Origin: Corynebacterium deserti GIMN1.010
Lineage (GTDB): Bacteria; Actinomycetota; Actinomycetes; Mycobacteriales; Mycobacteriaceae
Direction: 5' to 3'
Length of the DNA stretch: 64,000 bases
NCBI RefSeq assembly: GCF_001277995.1
Contig: NZ_CP009220.1
Span: 2,696,411 to 2,760,410 of the forward strand
Under the pieces are notes generated by a model. That model searched no databases, was not told the DNA's origin, and saw nothing but the letters and a program-made list of their open reading frames with translations. Numbering within the stretch: the first letter of the stretch is position 1; each line of letters starts with the position of its first letter. The position numbers and the translations under genes are program-made. This document shows positions 1 through 9,936 of this stretch, one piece after another.

Positions 1-1349
1 TCTGGTGGTGCGGCTTCGAGCTGCTTGCCCTGGATCATCACCACGGCGGCTGCGGAACCCATGACGGCGATCTGCGCGGTCGGCCACGCAAAGTTCAGGT
101 CGCCAGTGAGGTTCTTGGAGCCCATCACCGCATAAGCTCCGCCGTAGGCTTTGCGAACAATGAGGGAAATCTTCGGGACGGTGGCCTCGACGACTGCGAA
201 GGCTAGCTTTGCGCCGCGGTGGATGAGGCCAGCTTTTTCCTGGTCAACGCCTGGAAGGTAGCCAGGGGTGTCCACGATGAAGATGATTGGGATGTTGTAG
301 GCGTCGCAGATGCGGATGAAGCGGGCGCCCTTGTCGGCGGCGTCGGCATCGATGCATCCGGCTTTGTCCATGGGCTGGTTGGCCACGACACCGACAGTTT
401 TGCCATCGACGCGGGCGAAAGTGGTGATCAGGTTAGGGGCGAATTCGGCTTGGATTTCCAAGAGGTTGTCGTCGTCGAAAAGCTTAGACAGCAGGTCGTG
501 CATGTCGTAGCCCTGGTTGGTGTCGTCGGGCATGAAGGTGTTGAGGGATTCCTCGTAAGCGATTTGCTCATCGGTGGGAGCCCGGAACACAGGTGCTGGA
601 TCATTGCAGGTCAGAGGGAGGAAATCGAGGAGATCCTTGACCGTCGCCAACGCTTCCTCTTCGGAGGAGGCCAAGTAGGAGATGTTGCCGTTTTGCATCT
701 GCTGGACGGCGCCACCGAGATCGGCGGATGTGATCTGCTCGCCAGTGACTTCCTTGATCACGGCGGGACCGGTGACGTACATTTCGGTTTCGCCCTCGAC
801 GCCGATGACAAAATCCGTGGTCACAGGGGCATACACTGCACCGCCGGCGGACTTGCCAAGCATGATGGAGATTTGCGGGCTGCGACCGGACAAAGGAAGC
901 TGTCGACGCGCGATTTCTGAGTACATCGCAAGGGAGGTCACTGCGTCTTGGATACGAGCGCCACCGGAATCCTGAATGCCGATGACGGGGCATCCAATGC
1001 GGATAGCCATATCCATGACTTCGCTGACCTTGCGGCCGAAGGTTTGGCCAACGGAACCGCCATAAACGGTTTTGTCGTGAGCGTAGATCGCTACGGGGCG
1101 ACCCTCGATGCGACCGTAACCGGTGACCACACCGTCAGAGTAAGGCGCATCGGCTTCTTCTGGGGTACGCCCCAAGGCACCGATCTCCACGAAGGATCCG
1201 GCATCGAGCAGCGAGTCGATGCGCTGGCGAGGCGTGGTGCGACCTTCGTCGTCGCGTTTCTTCCGTGCACGCTCACTGCCTGGGTCTTTTGCAATTTCCA
1301 GGCGGGCGCGCAGGTCCGCTAGCTTCTCTGCAGTAGTGGTATTACTCAA
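1..1349 (-). CDS. accD3: Acyl-CoA carboxylase beta (carboxyltransferase) subunit AccD3, 3' end cut by window
   Basis: The minus frame is open from a TTG at 1349 to the window edge (about 449 codons seen, no stop). It begins MSNTTTAEKLADLRARLEIA and carries the biotin-dependent carboxyltransferase fold, including GKSAGGAVYAP and, near the edge, VMIQGKQLEAAPP. In corynebacteria this subunit works with AccD2, AccBC and AccE to carboxylate the long acyl-CoA that Pks13 uses as extender for mycolic acid; it corresponds to AccD4 of M. tuberculosis. The TTG start is chosen because the in-frame sequence matches the family N terminus and an AGCTGACGGAAG stretch lies just upstream. It starts 20 bp after the pks13 stop, so the two are probably co-transcribed. 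The C-terminal part lies outside the window. Confidence 0.93.
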   Translation of the reverse strand, partial: MSNTTTAEKLADLRARLEIAKDPGSERARKKRDDEGRTTPRQRIDSLLDAGSFVEIGALGRTPEEADAPYSDGVVTGYGRIEGRPVAIYAHDKTVYGGSVGQTFGRKVSEVMDMAIRIGCPVIGIQDSGGARIQDAVTSLAMYSEIARRQLPLSGRSPQISIMLGKSAGGAVYAPVTTDFVIGVEGETEMYVTGPAVIKEVTGEQITSADLGGAVQQMQNGNISYLASSEEEALATVKDLLDFLPLTCNDPAPVFRAPTDEQIAYEESLNTFMPDDTNQGYDMHDLLSKLFDDDNLLEIQAEFAPNLITTFARVDGKTVGVVANQPMDKAGCIDADAADKGARFIRICDAYNIPIIFIVDTPGYLPGVDQEKAGLIHRGAKLAFAVVEATVPKISLIVRKAYGGAYAVMGSKNLTGDLNFAWPTAQIAVMGSAAAVVMIQGKQLEAAPP

Positions 1350-1369
1350 CTTCCGTCAGCTCTCCGTTA

Positions 1370-4300
1370 CTAATTCTTCCGAGAAATCTCGTCGATGCGA
1401 CGGCTCAGGTGAGCGCCGACCGTTCCGACTTCTGGCTCATCGACAACTGCCAGGTGGTCGCCGTGGAGCTGGATGATGTCCAGGTCCTTGACGATGCCAG
1501 ACCAACCACCATCTGGATCAATCGTTGCATAGTTAGGCTCAAGTTCAATAGCTCCATCATGCATGCGTTCCGCGCGGAACAGCATGACTGGCGCATCGAC
1601 ATCCGCCCAATCAGCAAAATTAAGCTTAGCCAGGATGCGGTTGTCCACAAAAGACGCGCGCTGGTGTTCAAGCACTCCAGCTGAGAGTCCGTGTTCGGAT
1701 GCGTCGGTGTTAGCGAGGAACTCGGTGAGCATGGTGAGCATGCCGTCTTCACCGATGGTGTCCAGGATTTCGAATGGAACTTCAAAGTCTAGGCCGTAGG
1801 TCTTCTTGGCGAAGTCCGCGTAGCGCGTCCAACGAGCACGAGTCTCTTCTGGGGTGTCAGCAACTGGGACAGATGGCTGGACGGTATCTAACAATGCGAC
1901 GGTTGCAACCTCAACGTCGGTGCCTACCAGCTGGTGGGCAACTTCGAAGGCGACGGCGCCACCGAAGCTCCATCCACCGAGAACAACTGGGAAGCCATCG
2001 GAGTACTTCTTAATGTCGTCAAGGTAGGTGGCTGCACGGTCCTTAAGGTCACCTTCGAGGCGTTCAACGCCGTAGACAGGGACATCCTCCGGTAGGCGAC
2101 GCATCAGGGGTTGGTACACCACGGATGATCCGCCAGCTGGGTGGAACATGAAGACCGCTGGTTTGGTGGAGCCTTCTTTGCGGGCACGCAACACACGGAT
2201 GTTGCCTTCGACTTCGGTCTCTAGGCCTTCGCGGACCAGGTCAGACAGCGGTTCCAAGGTGGTGGCTGCAAGAACCTGCTCGGTGGAGATCTCGATGCCG
2301 GAACGTTCGGTGAGGCGTTCCGCAATTGCGGTTGCGGTGTCCACATCGATTTCTGGCAGTGTGCTGGTCACGCCCGCGGCTGCTTTGCCTGTCAAACCTG
2401 CCCAGGTGCCAAAAACCATGCGCTCAGAGGCATCACGAGGGGCAACACCGACGCCCTCTCCGGAAGGAGCTGCTGTCTCAGCACCCTGCGCTGCCTCCTC
2501 AACTGGCTGCACCGCGGCTTCGTCGACAAGCACTTCGCTTGGTCGTCCTGCGACGAGGTCCTCGACGAGGGTGACCACGTCGGCGACGGAGGCGTCGCGA
2601 AGCGCTTGAACCTGAAGTGGTGGGATCTGGAAGTCATTTTCGATGCGGTTTTTGATGCGCATGCCCATGAGGGAGTCCAGGCCGAGGTCGATGAGTGGGA
2701 GTTCGCGTGGGAGGTCATCGACGTCGTAGCCCATAGCTTCGGAGACGATGGCGCGCATGCGCTCTTCAACGGTTTCGGTGGCGGGATCCCAGCGGACGGC
2801 TTCCACATCAAGTGGCAGGTCAGAGCGTGGATCTGGGTCGTCGCCGAAGTCTGGTAGGGAGAACCCTGCGCTTGAGACGCCTCCGTTGCCGAGGTCGCCT
2901 GCGTAGTCAGCGTTGGGGGCAAAGCCTTCGGCAACAAGGGTGCTGGTGGAGCCTAACACCTTGTAAACGGAGATGCTCAAACCGCCGAGGGTGCGGGTAA
3001 CGATTGTGGTGATCTCGCCGCTTGGTGGGAGCATGTCGCGTTCGTCGATGGCTTCCACAAAGGCACCTGGAGTAACGGCCATTGCGGCAGCTTCCATAAT
3101 GGCCAGTGCTGATGGTGCCAGCTCAGCGGCAGTGCTGAAGGCCACCACGTTGTTTGGCAGGTTGACGCGGAAACCTGGGAGATCGAGGGATGCGCCGGAG
3201 CTTGGACGTGCAGAAGTCCAAAAACGCTGGTGCTTCCAGGTGATGTGTGGTGGGTCGAGGATGTCGCCTTCGCCGTACAGCGGGGTGAAGTCGACGGGTG
3301 CGCCGTTGACATACATCTTGGCCATGAGGTCACGCAGGGATTCCGATTCTGGGACCTTGCGCTTCAGGCTAAACAGCAGCTGTGCATCAGGCTTGCCCAC
3401 GGTGAATGCAGTATTCATCATGCCCATGAGTGCTACTGGGTTGGGGGAAATCTCCACCAAGGTGGTGTGGCCTGCAGCGAATGCTGCTTCGGTGGAGTCC
3501 TGGAAAAACACCGACTGACGGGTGCAGCGGATCATGTAGTCGGCGTCGTGGACAACGGCACCAACTGGGTAGGTCACGCCCTTATCCACGGAGCTAAACA
3601 GCGGGATGGTCAGTGGCTGTGGTTCGATGCCGCTGATTTCACCGGCGAGCTCGCCGAGCAGTGGCTCGACTGCAGAGGTGTGGCCAGCTCCCTTGACGTT
3701 GAGCAGACGGGCGAACTTGTTTTCAGATTCCAGCTTCTCCACAAACTGCAGCACGGCGTCACGTGGTCCGCCGACGGTGGTCATGCCTGGGCCTGCGTAG
3801 ACAGCTGGCTCGATGCCCTTGTATTCAGGGTTTTCTTCGATGAACTTGTCCAGGTCGGCAGCTGCGAATTCCACAACAGCCATGGCACCTAGTTGGTCTT
3901 CTGGCAGGGACTTTTCACCCTCGCCCATCAAGCGGGAGCGGTGGCTGGCGATCAGCATGGTGTCGCGATCACTCAGGCCACCAGCGGCGTACGCTGCAGC
4001 AATTTCGCCCATGGACATACCCATGACGGCAGCGGGCTTCACACCGAAGCTAGCCAGAAGGTCAGTCAGTGCGATCTGGATAGCGGTGATGGCGACCTGC
4101 GCGGTTTCGGTGTCGTAGGTCTGCTCGTCGTCGAGCACGATGTCCATAATGGACCAGCCGGACTCAAACTTGACCATCTCATCGAGCTCTTCGATGCGCT
4201 CGCGGAACTGTGGCGACAGTGAGCACAGTTCCTTGATCATGAGGCGGTGCTGGGATCCGAAACCGGAGTACACAAACACAGGGCCAGCAGGAGCTGGTGA

Positions 4301-6193
4301 ATCCGCGGCGGAGATACCGACGCTGACCTTGCCGTCTGCTACCTGACGCAGGCGTTTTACGGCTTCCTCCACGGTTGAGGCCAGCACGACTGCACGTGAG
4401 CGGCCGTGGTTGCGGCCTGCGAGCGCGCGAGCAACTTTCACCAGGTCATCGTCGCTGCGACCTTCAAGGAAGTCAGCCAAGTCGGCTGCTGCTTGTCGAC
4501 GCCTAGATGGCAGGTGTCCAGATACCGGCAACGCCACCTGGGGATCAGCAAGCTGCGCTGCCTTTGGTGCACGAGTTTCATAGTCAGCTGCATTGAACGC
4601 AGACATGACCACGTGGGCGTTGGTTCCACCGAAGCCGAATCCAGAGATACCAGCTACTGGGTAACCGTTGTATTCCGGCCATTCGCGGGGATCTTCGACG
4701 ACTTCCAGGCGCTCAGCATCGAAATCGATGTAGCGGTTAGGGCCTGCAAAGTTAACGGTTGGTGGCAGAGTCTTGTGCTGGAGGGACAGCAGGACCTTGA
4801 TGATGCCTGCGATGCCTGCAGCGGATTCGGTGTGGCCGAAGTTGGTCTTAGCCGAGCCCAGCAGAGTTGGGGTGGAGGCATCGCGGCCTTCACCTAAGAC
4901 AGCGCCCAGTGCGGTTGCCTCGATTGGGTCACCGAGGATCGTGCCGGTGCCGTGTGCTTCCACGTAATCCACGGTGGTGGGATCTACCTGAGCGTCAACG
5001 TAGGCACGCTCAAGGACGTCTACCTGCGCTTCTGGGTTAGGCGCGGTCAGGCCATTGGAGTGTCCGTCGGAATTGACGGCAGAACCCTTGATCACGCCAA
5101 GAATGTTGTCGCCGTCGCGGATGGCGTCGTCGACACGCTTGAGCACAATGACGCCCGCTCCGTCGGAACGGACAAAACCGTCAGCATCATCTGAAAACGC
5201 GTGGATTTTGCCGGTAGGGCTGATTACGCCGAGCTCTGCGAAAGCAGTGGTGACAAATGGAGATGCCAAAATATTGACGCCACCTGCGATAGCGTGGTCA
5301 GCGTCGCCTGCGCGCAGGGCACGAACTGCCTGGTGGACAGCCACCAAGGAGGAGGAGCACGCGGTGTCCACGTTGACGGATGGTCCGCGGAAGTCGAAAG
5401 CGTAGTTGATGCGGTTAGCCACGATCGCGCTAGAGGTACCAGTCAGGGCGTAAGGGTGTGCCTCTGCTGGATCAGCGGCAATCATCATGCCGTAATCGTT
5501 GTTTGATGAACCGATAAACACGCCTACTGCTTCGCCGCGCAACGTGTTAGGTGCGATGCGTGCAGATTCGAGTGCTTCCCAGGTCAGCTCCAAAAGGATG
5601 CGCTGCTGAGGATCCATGTTCGCGGCCTCAAGTGGGGAAAGACCAAAGAACTCGGCGTCAAAGCTTGCGATGTCACTGAGGTAGCCACCAACGGTGCTGA
5701 ACTCTTCCATCTTACGCGCCATGATTTCATCGTCGGAGTACTCAGACCACCGACCAATAGGCAGCTCAGAGATGCCATCGCGACCTTCGATGAGGAGTTT
5801 CCACATCTCATCAAGGTTTTCTGCGCCTGGGAACTTTGCGGCCATGCCAACAACTGCGATGTCGTGGGTTCCTGGGGAGTCACTTACTGCCTGGAAGTTG
5901 AGGTTGCGCTTGGTGGTGGAACGCTCTGGTTCACCATCCACGATGCGCTGAGCCAGTACACGGATCGTGGGGTACTCGTAGGCGATGGTGGCATCCAAGG
6001 TGATGTCGAGGAGGTTTTCCAACTCACCTGAAAGCACAACCACGTCACGGGAGGAGAGGCCGAAAGTCTCCATTGCCTTGTCATCCGTAACTTCTTCTTC
6101 CGGAAGACCAGTAGTGCGGACTACCCAATCACGGAGCCAGGTGCGAACCTGTTCAGCGGTCATCTTCTGATCCGACGATTGGCTCTGTTCCAT
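1370..6193 (-). CDS. pks13: Polyketide synthase Pks13, mycolic acid condensase
   Basis: 1607-residue modular type I PKS that joins two activated fatty acyl chains into the alpha-alkyl beta-ketoester precursor of mycolic acids. Domains in order: N-terminal acyl carrier protein with phosphopantetheine serine about S48 (FGLSSRD); ketosynthase with C279 in VDTACSSS and the histidines of VEAHGTGT and NFGHTESAAG; acyltransferase with S727 in GMSMGE; C-terminal acyl carrier protein with S1174 in LGLDSLMG; and a terminal thioesterase with S1409 in GGWSFGG. This ACP-KS-AT-ACP-TE order without ketoreductase is diagnostic of Pks13. FadD32 loads the N-terminal ACP and the AccD3 complex makes the extender. 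A 276-bp gap and a terminator separate it from fadD32, so it probably has its own promoter. Confidence 0.97.
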   Translation of the reverse strand: MEQSQSSDQKMTAEQVRTWLRDWVVRTTGLPEEEVTDDKAMETFGLSSRDVVVLSGELENLLDITLDATIAYEYPTIRVLAQRIVDGEPERSTTKRNLNFQAVSDSPGTHDIAVVGMAAKFPGAENLDEMWKLLIEGRDGISELPIGRWSEYSDDEIMARKMEEFSTVGGYLSDIASFDAEFFGLSPLEAANMDPQQRILLELTWEALESARIAPNTLRGEAVGVFIGSSNNDYGMMIAADPAEAHPYALTGTSSAIVANRINYAFDFRGPSVNVDTACSSSLVAVHQAVRALRAGDADHAIAGGVNILASPFVTTAFAELGVISPTGKIHAFSDDADGFVRSDGAGVIVLKRVDDAIRDGDNILGVIKGSAVNSDGHSNGLTAPNPEAQVDVLERAYVDAQVDPTTVDYVEAHGTGTILGDPIEATALGAVLGEGRDASTPTLLGSAKTNFGHTESAAGIAGIIKVLLSLQHKTLPPTVNFAGPNRYIDFDAERLEVVEDPREWPEYNGYPVAGISGFGFGGTNAHVVMSAFNAADYETRAPKAAQLADPQVALPVSGHLPSRRRQAAADLADFLEGRSDDDLVKVARALAGRNHGRSRAVVLASTVEEAVKRLRQVADGKVSVGISAADSPAPAGPVFVYSGFGSQHRLMIKELCSLSPQFRERIEELDEMVKFESGWSIMDIVLDDEQTYDTETAQVAITAIQIALTDLLASFGVKPAAVMGMSMGEIAAAYAAGGLSDRDTMLIASHRSRLMGEGEKSLPEDQLGAMAVVEFAAADLDKFIEENPEYKGIEPAVYAGPGMTTVGGPRDAVLQFVEKLESENKFARLLNVKGAGHTSAVEPLLGELAGEISGIEPQPLTIPLFSSVDKGVTYPVGAVVHDADYMIRCTRQSVFFQDSTEAAFAAGHTTLVEISPNPVALMGMMNTAFTVGKPDAQLLFSLKRKVPESESLRDLMAKMYVNGAPVDFTPLYGEGDILDPPHITWKHQRFWTSARPSSGASLDLPGFRVNLPNNVVAFSTAAELAPSALAIMEAAAMAVTPGAFVEAIDERDMLPPSGEITTIVTRTLGGLSISVYKVLGSTSTLVAEGFAPNADYAGDLGNGGVSSAGFSLPDFGDDPDPRSDLPLDVEAVRWDPATETVEERMRAIVSEAMGYDVDDLPRELPLIDLGLDSLMGMRIKNRIENDFQIPPLQVQALRDASVADVVTLVEDLVAGRPSEVLVDEAAVQPVEEAAQGAETAAPSGEGVGVAPRDASERMVFGTWAGLTGKAAAGVTSTLPEIDVDTATAIAERLTERSGIEISTEQVLAATTLEPLSDLVREGLETEVEGNIRVLRARKEGSTKPAVFMFHPAGGSSVVYQPLMRRLPEDVPVYGVERLEGDLKDRAATYLDDIKKYSDGFPVVLGGWSFGGAVAFEVAHQLVGTDVEVATVALLDTVQPSVPVADTPEETRARWTRYADFAKKTYGLDFEVPFEILDTIGEDGMLTMLTEFLANTDASEHGLSAGVLEHQRASFVDNRILAKLNFADWADVDAPVMLFRAERMHDGAIELEPNYATIDPDGGWSGIVKDLDIIQLHGDHLAVVDEPEVGTVGAHLSRRIDEISRKN

Positions 6194-6420
6194 ATTGATG
6201 GCCTCAGCCTTTCACATCAATTAATACTTCACTTAAATAAACTTCATTCCATTTTCCATCTTCTAGGCGCATAGTTCACCCACAAAGAAAAAAATAGATA
6301 TCCAGCCCTTTATCGCCCCGCACTAAGAAAATGTTTCATCCCCAGGTCAGAGGCCATAAAGCCCGAATCAACGGACGCACATATTGCACCCAACATCAAA
6401 AGCAATAGTTTACAAGGGTA

Positions 6421-6449
6421 AAGCCCCTGATGGAATTCATCAGGGGCTT
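6421..6449 (-). terminator. Rho-independent terminator downstream of fadD32
   Basis: A 12-bp perfect inverted repeat (arms 6421-6432 and 6438-6449, loop GAATT). Read on the minus strand it follows the fadD32 stop and is followed by a short T-rich stretch. It separates fadD32 from pks13 transcriptionally. The rest of 6194-6469 shows no gene and should hold the pks13 promoter. Confidence 0.8.
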
Positions 6450-6469
6450 CACATGCCATAGGTAAGCGC

Positions 6470-8326
6470 TTAGCTTTCCTTTTCTTGGATGTAATTACGC
6501 TGGTTCACGCGGCGTGCAATCTTGCCTGAGGAGGAACGTGCGATCTCTTCAGGAGCAAGGATACGGATATCTTCTGGAACCACGCCGTGGGCTGCGCTGA
6601 CAGCGGTGCGGATGGCTTCGATTGCTGCGGCGTCATCGGCTGCATCGGCGGTGTTGTCGCGCTCTGCGAGGATGATGAGCTTTTCAATGTCATCGCCAGG
6701 TACTGCAAAGGCTGCCACGGAATCGGCACGGACGTGGGAGGATGCTGATTCCACGGTGTACTCGATGTCCTGTGGGTAGTGGTTACGGCCTGCCACCACG
6801 ATGAGGTCCTTTCGGCGACCGGTGATGTAGAGTTCACCGTCCACAATGACACCGAGGTCGCCGGTGGCCATCCAGTAGTTATCGTCGGCTGCACCTTCTG
6901 CGCGGGAGTTTTCTTCCAGGCGGACTTTCAGTCGGTTTCGGAAGGTCTCGGCGGTGTCTTCCTCGCGATCGAGGTAGCCTGCTGCGGTGTTTTCGCCGTG
7001 GGTCCAGATTTCGCCGATTTGGCCGTCTTCCAGCTCAGTGGCGGTCTCCGGGTCGACGATGACCAGCTGCTGTGGTTCCACGACCTGGCCGTTGGAGACG
7101 AAGGAAACAGCGTTCTCGGAGCCCTTTTCTACGAACTTCACGCGGTTTGCTGCCAGCTCATCGCGATCGAAGTAGGAGATCAGTGGGCGGTTTTCGGTCT
7201 GTGGGGTGGATACCAAGAGGGATGCCTCGGCCAGGCCGTAGGACGGGCGCAAGGTCTGTACTGGGAGGCCGTAAGGCTCGAATGCTTCACGGAAGGAGGT
7301 CAAGGCCTTCTCGGTGACGGGTTCGGATCCAATGATGACGGCGTCAAGAGCCGAAAGGTCCAGCTCTTCACCTTCTGCTGGCTTTGCGTAGCGGGCAGCA
7401 AGCTCGAGGGCGAAGTTAGGGACAACGGTGTAGACGTTGACGTCGCCTTCGCGGCGGCTAAGCTGCTTGATCCAGCGGGAAGGCTGCTGGACAAAGTCAC
7501 GTGGGTTCATGAATTCGTTGTCCAGGCCAAGCATGGTGACAAACGCAGCCAGGATGATACCCATGTCGTGGTGGAGTGGCAACCAAGAGACCAGGCGCAG
7601 AGGAGTCTTAAGCTGTGCGCCGCTGAAGATCTGGAGCACGTTGGTCAGGATGGAGCGGTTGGTCAGCACAACACCGGCTGGGGTGCGGGTGGAACCGGAG
7701 GTGTACTGCAGGAATGCAGTCAAGTCGATAGGTGCGGACTGGCGAAGTGCAGCGAGACGACGACCGGCCTCGGAGAGGCTGGGGTTCTCATAGGAATCTG
7801 CAAGGGAATCAGGCAGGGAATCCACGGAGAGGATGCGGGGGCGCTCAGCGGCAGGCAATGCGGAGAAGTGCTTGCGCACGGCACCTGCGGAGTGGGAGTT
7901 GGTCAGCACGACGACAGGCTCACTGTCTGCGAAGACAGCGTTGAGGTGGTCGGCGTGACCTGGCTCGGTGGGGTCATAGAGAGGAACAGGAACAAGACCT
8001 GCGTAGATGGCACCAAGGAAGCTGAAAATGTACTCAGGGCTGTTGTTGGCCAGGATGGCTGCGCGGTCACCGATGGTGGCTACCTGCTGGAGGCGACCAG
8101 CGACAGCCTTGATGCGGGTGTCGATCTCGGTGCGGGTGTATTCAATGAGCTTGCCTTCGCGGCTCTCGGAGAAGTCCCAGAAGTGCATACGCTTTGCATC
8201 GCCGCCGCCTTCGGCGATATCTGCCTGGTACATGAACTCGCCCATGGCTGCCAAGGTCAAAAATGGAGGAAGGTTGATGTCTCCATTCTCGTCGAAGAAT
8301 GAACCAATCGCTTTATCCAAATCCAT
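6470..8326 (-). CDS. fadD32: Long-chain fatty-acid-AMP ligase FadD32
   Basis: 618-residue member of the adenylate-forming (ANL) superfamily. It converts the long meromycolate-type fatty acid to the acyl-adenylate and transfers it to the N-terminal ACP of Pks13. Seen directly: the AMP-binding loop TSGSTRTPAG starting at residue 209, the GRRKDLIV hinge, and the C-terminal SSSGKIARR with the catalytic lysine at about K602. The start is ATG 8326, preceded by AAAGGGG at good spacing. The neighbouring pks13 and accD3 make the assignment firm. It lies upstream of pks13 in the direction of transcription but is separated from it by a terminator. Confidence 0.96.
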   Translation of the reverse strand: MDLDKAIGSFFDENGDINLPPFLTLAAMGEFMYQADIAEGGGDAKRMHFWDFSESREGKLIEYTRTEIDTRIKAVAGRLQQVATIGDRAAILANNSPEYIFSFLGAIYAGLVPVPLYDPTEPGHADHLNAVFADSEPVVVLTNSHSAGAVRKHFSALPAAERPRILSVDSLPDSLADSYENPSLSEAGRRLAALRQSAPIDLTAFLQYTSGSTRTPAGVVLTNRSILTNVLQIFSGAQLKTPLRLVSWLPLHHDMGIILAAFVTMLGLDNEFMNPRDFVQQPSRWIKQLSRREGDVNVYTVVPNFALELAARYAKPAEGEELDLSALDAVIIGSEPVTEKALTSFREAFEPYGLPVQTLRPSYGLAEASLLVSTPQTENRPLISYFDRDELAANRVKFVEKGSENAVSFVSNGQVVEPQQLVIVDPETATELEDGQIGEIWTHGENTAAGYLDREEDTAETFRNRLKVRLEENSRAEGAADDNYWMATGDLGVIVDGELYITGRRKDLIVVAGRNHYPQDIEYTVESASSHVRADSVAAFAVPGDDIEKLIILAERDNTADAADDAAAIEAIRTAVSAAHGVVPEDIRILAPEEIARSSSGKIARRVNQRNYIQEKES

Positions 8327-8450
8327 GGAAACCCCTTTAATGCATCGCTACTAAATTTACGTCCAACTGTCTCAATCGCTTGGACAGGAATATTCATTAC
8401 TTTTGGAAACTAACACTACTTGAGTCCGCGTCGCAGACTCCAACAAGAAA

Positions 8451-8477
8451 CCCGGGCCATTAATGAAATGGCCCGGG
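8451..8477 (-). terminator. Terminator downstream of the cutinase-like gene
   Basis: An 11-bp perfect GC-rich inverted repeat (CCCGGGCCATT / AATGGCCCGGG, loop AATGA). On the minus strand it follows the cutinase-like gene and is followed by TTTCTTGTT. It closes the cop1-lipoprotein-cutinase operon. The stretch from here to 8327 should contain the fadD32 promoter. Confidence 0.75.
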
Positions 8478-8497
8478 AGGAAGCGTCGAAAAGCGCT

Positions 8498-9427
8498 TTA
8501 ACCGTTGTCGATCAGATTGGTTGCCCAGTTGACAATCCACGCGTTAGTGGTGGTTCCTGGGAAAACATTCGGGTTAGTGGCGTACTGCGCGTGTACGCCG
8601 TTGGCGGCCACCATGTCGAGCGCGCGGTCGAGGGCGTTGCCGACGTTAACAGGCGCGTCACAGATCGAATCATTTGGCGCGCAGATGTCCTGCACGCGGT
8701 CGTTGAGCTCGCCGAATCCGCCGACGCGAGGCCCACGCATGGTCGCGCCTGGAACGATAGGCTGGACCAGCAGGTTCAGAGGCTGCAATGCAACCTCCGC
8801 GCCTACGCCGTCCACGAAGGTGCCCGGGTACTGGCCCACACCAGGTTCCCGGCGGCCGTCAGCGACCAGGGCGACACCCCTGATCGAATCAGCCGGAATA
8901 GCACCTTGACCAGAGCCGATCTGCGCTGCCAGATCACCGGCAATCACAGCACCCTGCGAAAAGCCCACGATGATGAATTCAGTGGCAGGGCACTCATTGT
9001 GCATGCTCACAAGTTCACCAGTCATCTTGGACAGACCTTCAGTGCGGGACTCGTCGTAGGTCATCTCATTTTGCGAGTTGATGTTGCGGAACTGCGCAGT
9101 GTACGGCAGTGTCCACACCTTGACATCGTCCGGCGAATAGCGCTCCTGCAGAGGCTGCGTGATCGTCAGCATGAAGGACGCTGGGTTGGCCGTTGGATTG
9201 ATCGGATCATCATTGGCTGCGGATTCCCACGTGCCCGGCGCGGAGAGGAACTCCACGGCTGGGCACCACTCAGGTTGGGTGGGGTCCTCGGGTGCCTGCG
9301 TGCCGGTGGGCTCGCCGGGCATCCCGATAAAATCCTCATCCTTTGATGTGTTCACATACTGCACAACGCCCACGCCAATTAAGACGAGAACAATCAACAC
9401 AGCAATAACGGTGATGGTTTTCCTCAT
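8498..9427 (-). CDS. Membrane-anchored cutinase-like serine hydrolase (Rv3802c type)
   Basis: 309 residues. One N-terminal hydrophobic segment (about residues 5-23) looks like a signal anchor, placing the enzyme outside the membrane. The alpha/beta-hydrolase nucleophile elbow GFSQG puts the catalytic serine at S157. The position beside fadD32 and the mycolyltransferase gene matches Rv3802c of M. tuberculosis, a cutinase-family phospholipase/thioesterase tied to mycolate layer homeostasis. The start ATG lies 3 bp after the stop of the upstream lipoprotein gene, so the genes are co-transcribed with cop1. The natural substrate is inferred to be an envelope lipid ester; it cannot be read from sequence. 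Confidence 0.85.
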   Translation of the reverse strand: MRKTITVIAVLIVLVLIGVGVVQYVNTSKDEDFIGMPGEPTGTQAPEDPTQPEWCPAVEFLSAPGTWESAANDDPINPTANPASFMLTITQPLQERYSPDDVKVWTLPYTAQFRNINSQNEMTYDESRTEGLSKMTGELVSMHNECPATEFIIVGFSQGAVIAGDLAAQIGSGQGAIPADSIRGVALVADGRREPGVGQYPGTFVDGVGAEVALQPLNLLVQPIVPGATMRGPRVGGFGELNDRVQDICAPNDSICDAPVNVGNALDRALDMVAANGVHAQYATNPNVFPGTTTNAWIVNWATNLIDNG

Positions 9428-9430
9428 CGG

Positions 9431-9934
9431 TTAACAATACGTCCGATCAGCAGATTCCTTCAGCAGCGTCACGATCTCCGCCGACTGCTCTTCCTCTACA
9501 GTTGTCCGTCCCTGCACGATGAGCTGGCCTGCAACAGCATCAACGGTGACGTTGGTCTCTTTATCCTCCGAGCTGCAGTAATTAGCCGCAGTGGCGATCA
9601 ATTGGTCCTCAACGCCCGCAATATCCACATCGGCCTCCGTCAGCGCGTCCAGGAAATCCTGCGCCTTTGGTGTGCGTTCCACACTGGCTTCGGGGAGCGC
9701 GTCGATTTCCTCAGCCGCCCCGTCCCGGGCAGAGGTTCCGCCCGAGTTGCTGGAATTGCTTCTCGACGCCTCGTTGCTTCCGTTTTCTGTCGTAGTCGGC
9801 GTGCTCTCCTCGCGGGGCAGCTCACTTGAGCTCGCCGACGTGTCGGCAGTGTCACCTTCGACAGTGACACCACCGCACGCTGCGAGGGAAAGACACAGCA
9901 CGGCAGACGCTACAGCTGCATAGATGCGCTTCAC
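9431..9934 (-). CDS. Small lipoprotein, DUF732-like
   Basis: 167 residues. An N-terminal signal peptide ends in a lipobox-like LSLAACGG with the likely lipidated cysteine at C20. A low-complexity Ser/Thr/Glu linker follows (about 25-75), then a compact C-terminal domain with DFLDALTEADVDI and two conserved-looking cysteines (NYCSSED and the terminal TYC). This layout resembles the secreted DUF732 family of mycolata; its biochemical role is unknown. It lies 2 bp after cop1 and 3 bp before the cutinase-like gene, which suggests it assists the extracellular handling of mycolates. Function is inferred from context only. Confidence 0.7.
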   Translation of the reverse strand: MKRIYAAVASAVLCLSLAACGGVTVEGDTADTSASSSELPREESTPTTTENGSNEASRSNSSNSGGTSARDGAAEEIDALPEASVERTPKAQDFLDALTEADVDIAGVEDQLIATAANYCSSEDKETNVTVDAVAGQLIVQGRTTVEEEQSAEIVTLLKESADRTYC

Positions 9935-9936
9935 TA

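Noticed and set aside
6779..8302. 507-residue plus-strand frame opposite fadD32
   Set aside because: It is the antisense shadow of a high-GC gene. The composition is abnormal and no family is recognisable, while fadD32 on the other strand is certain.
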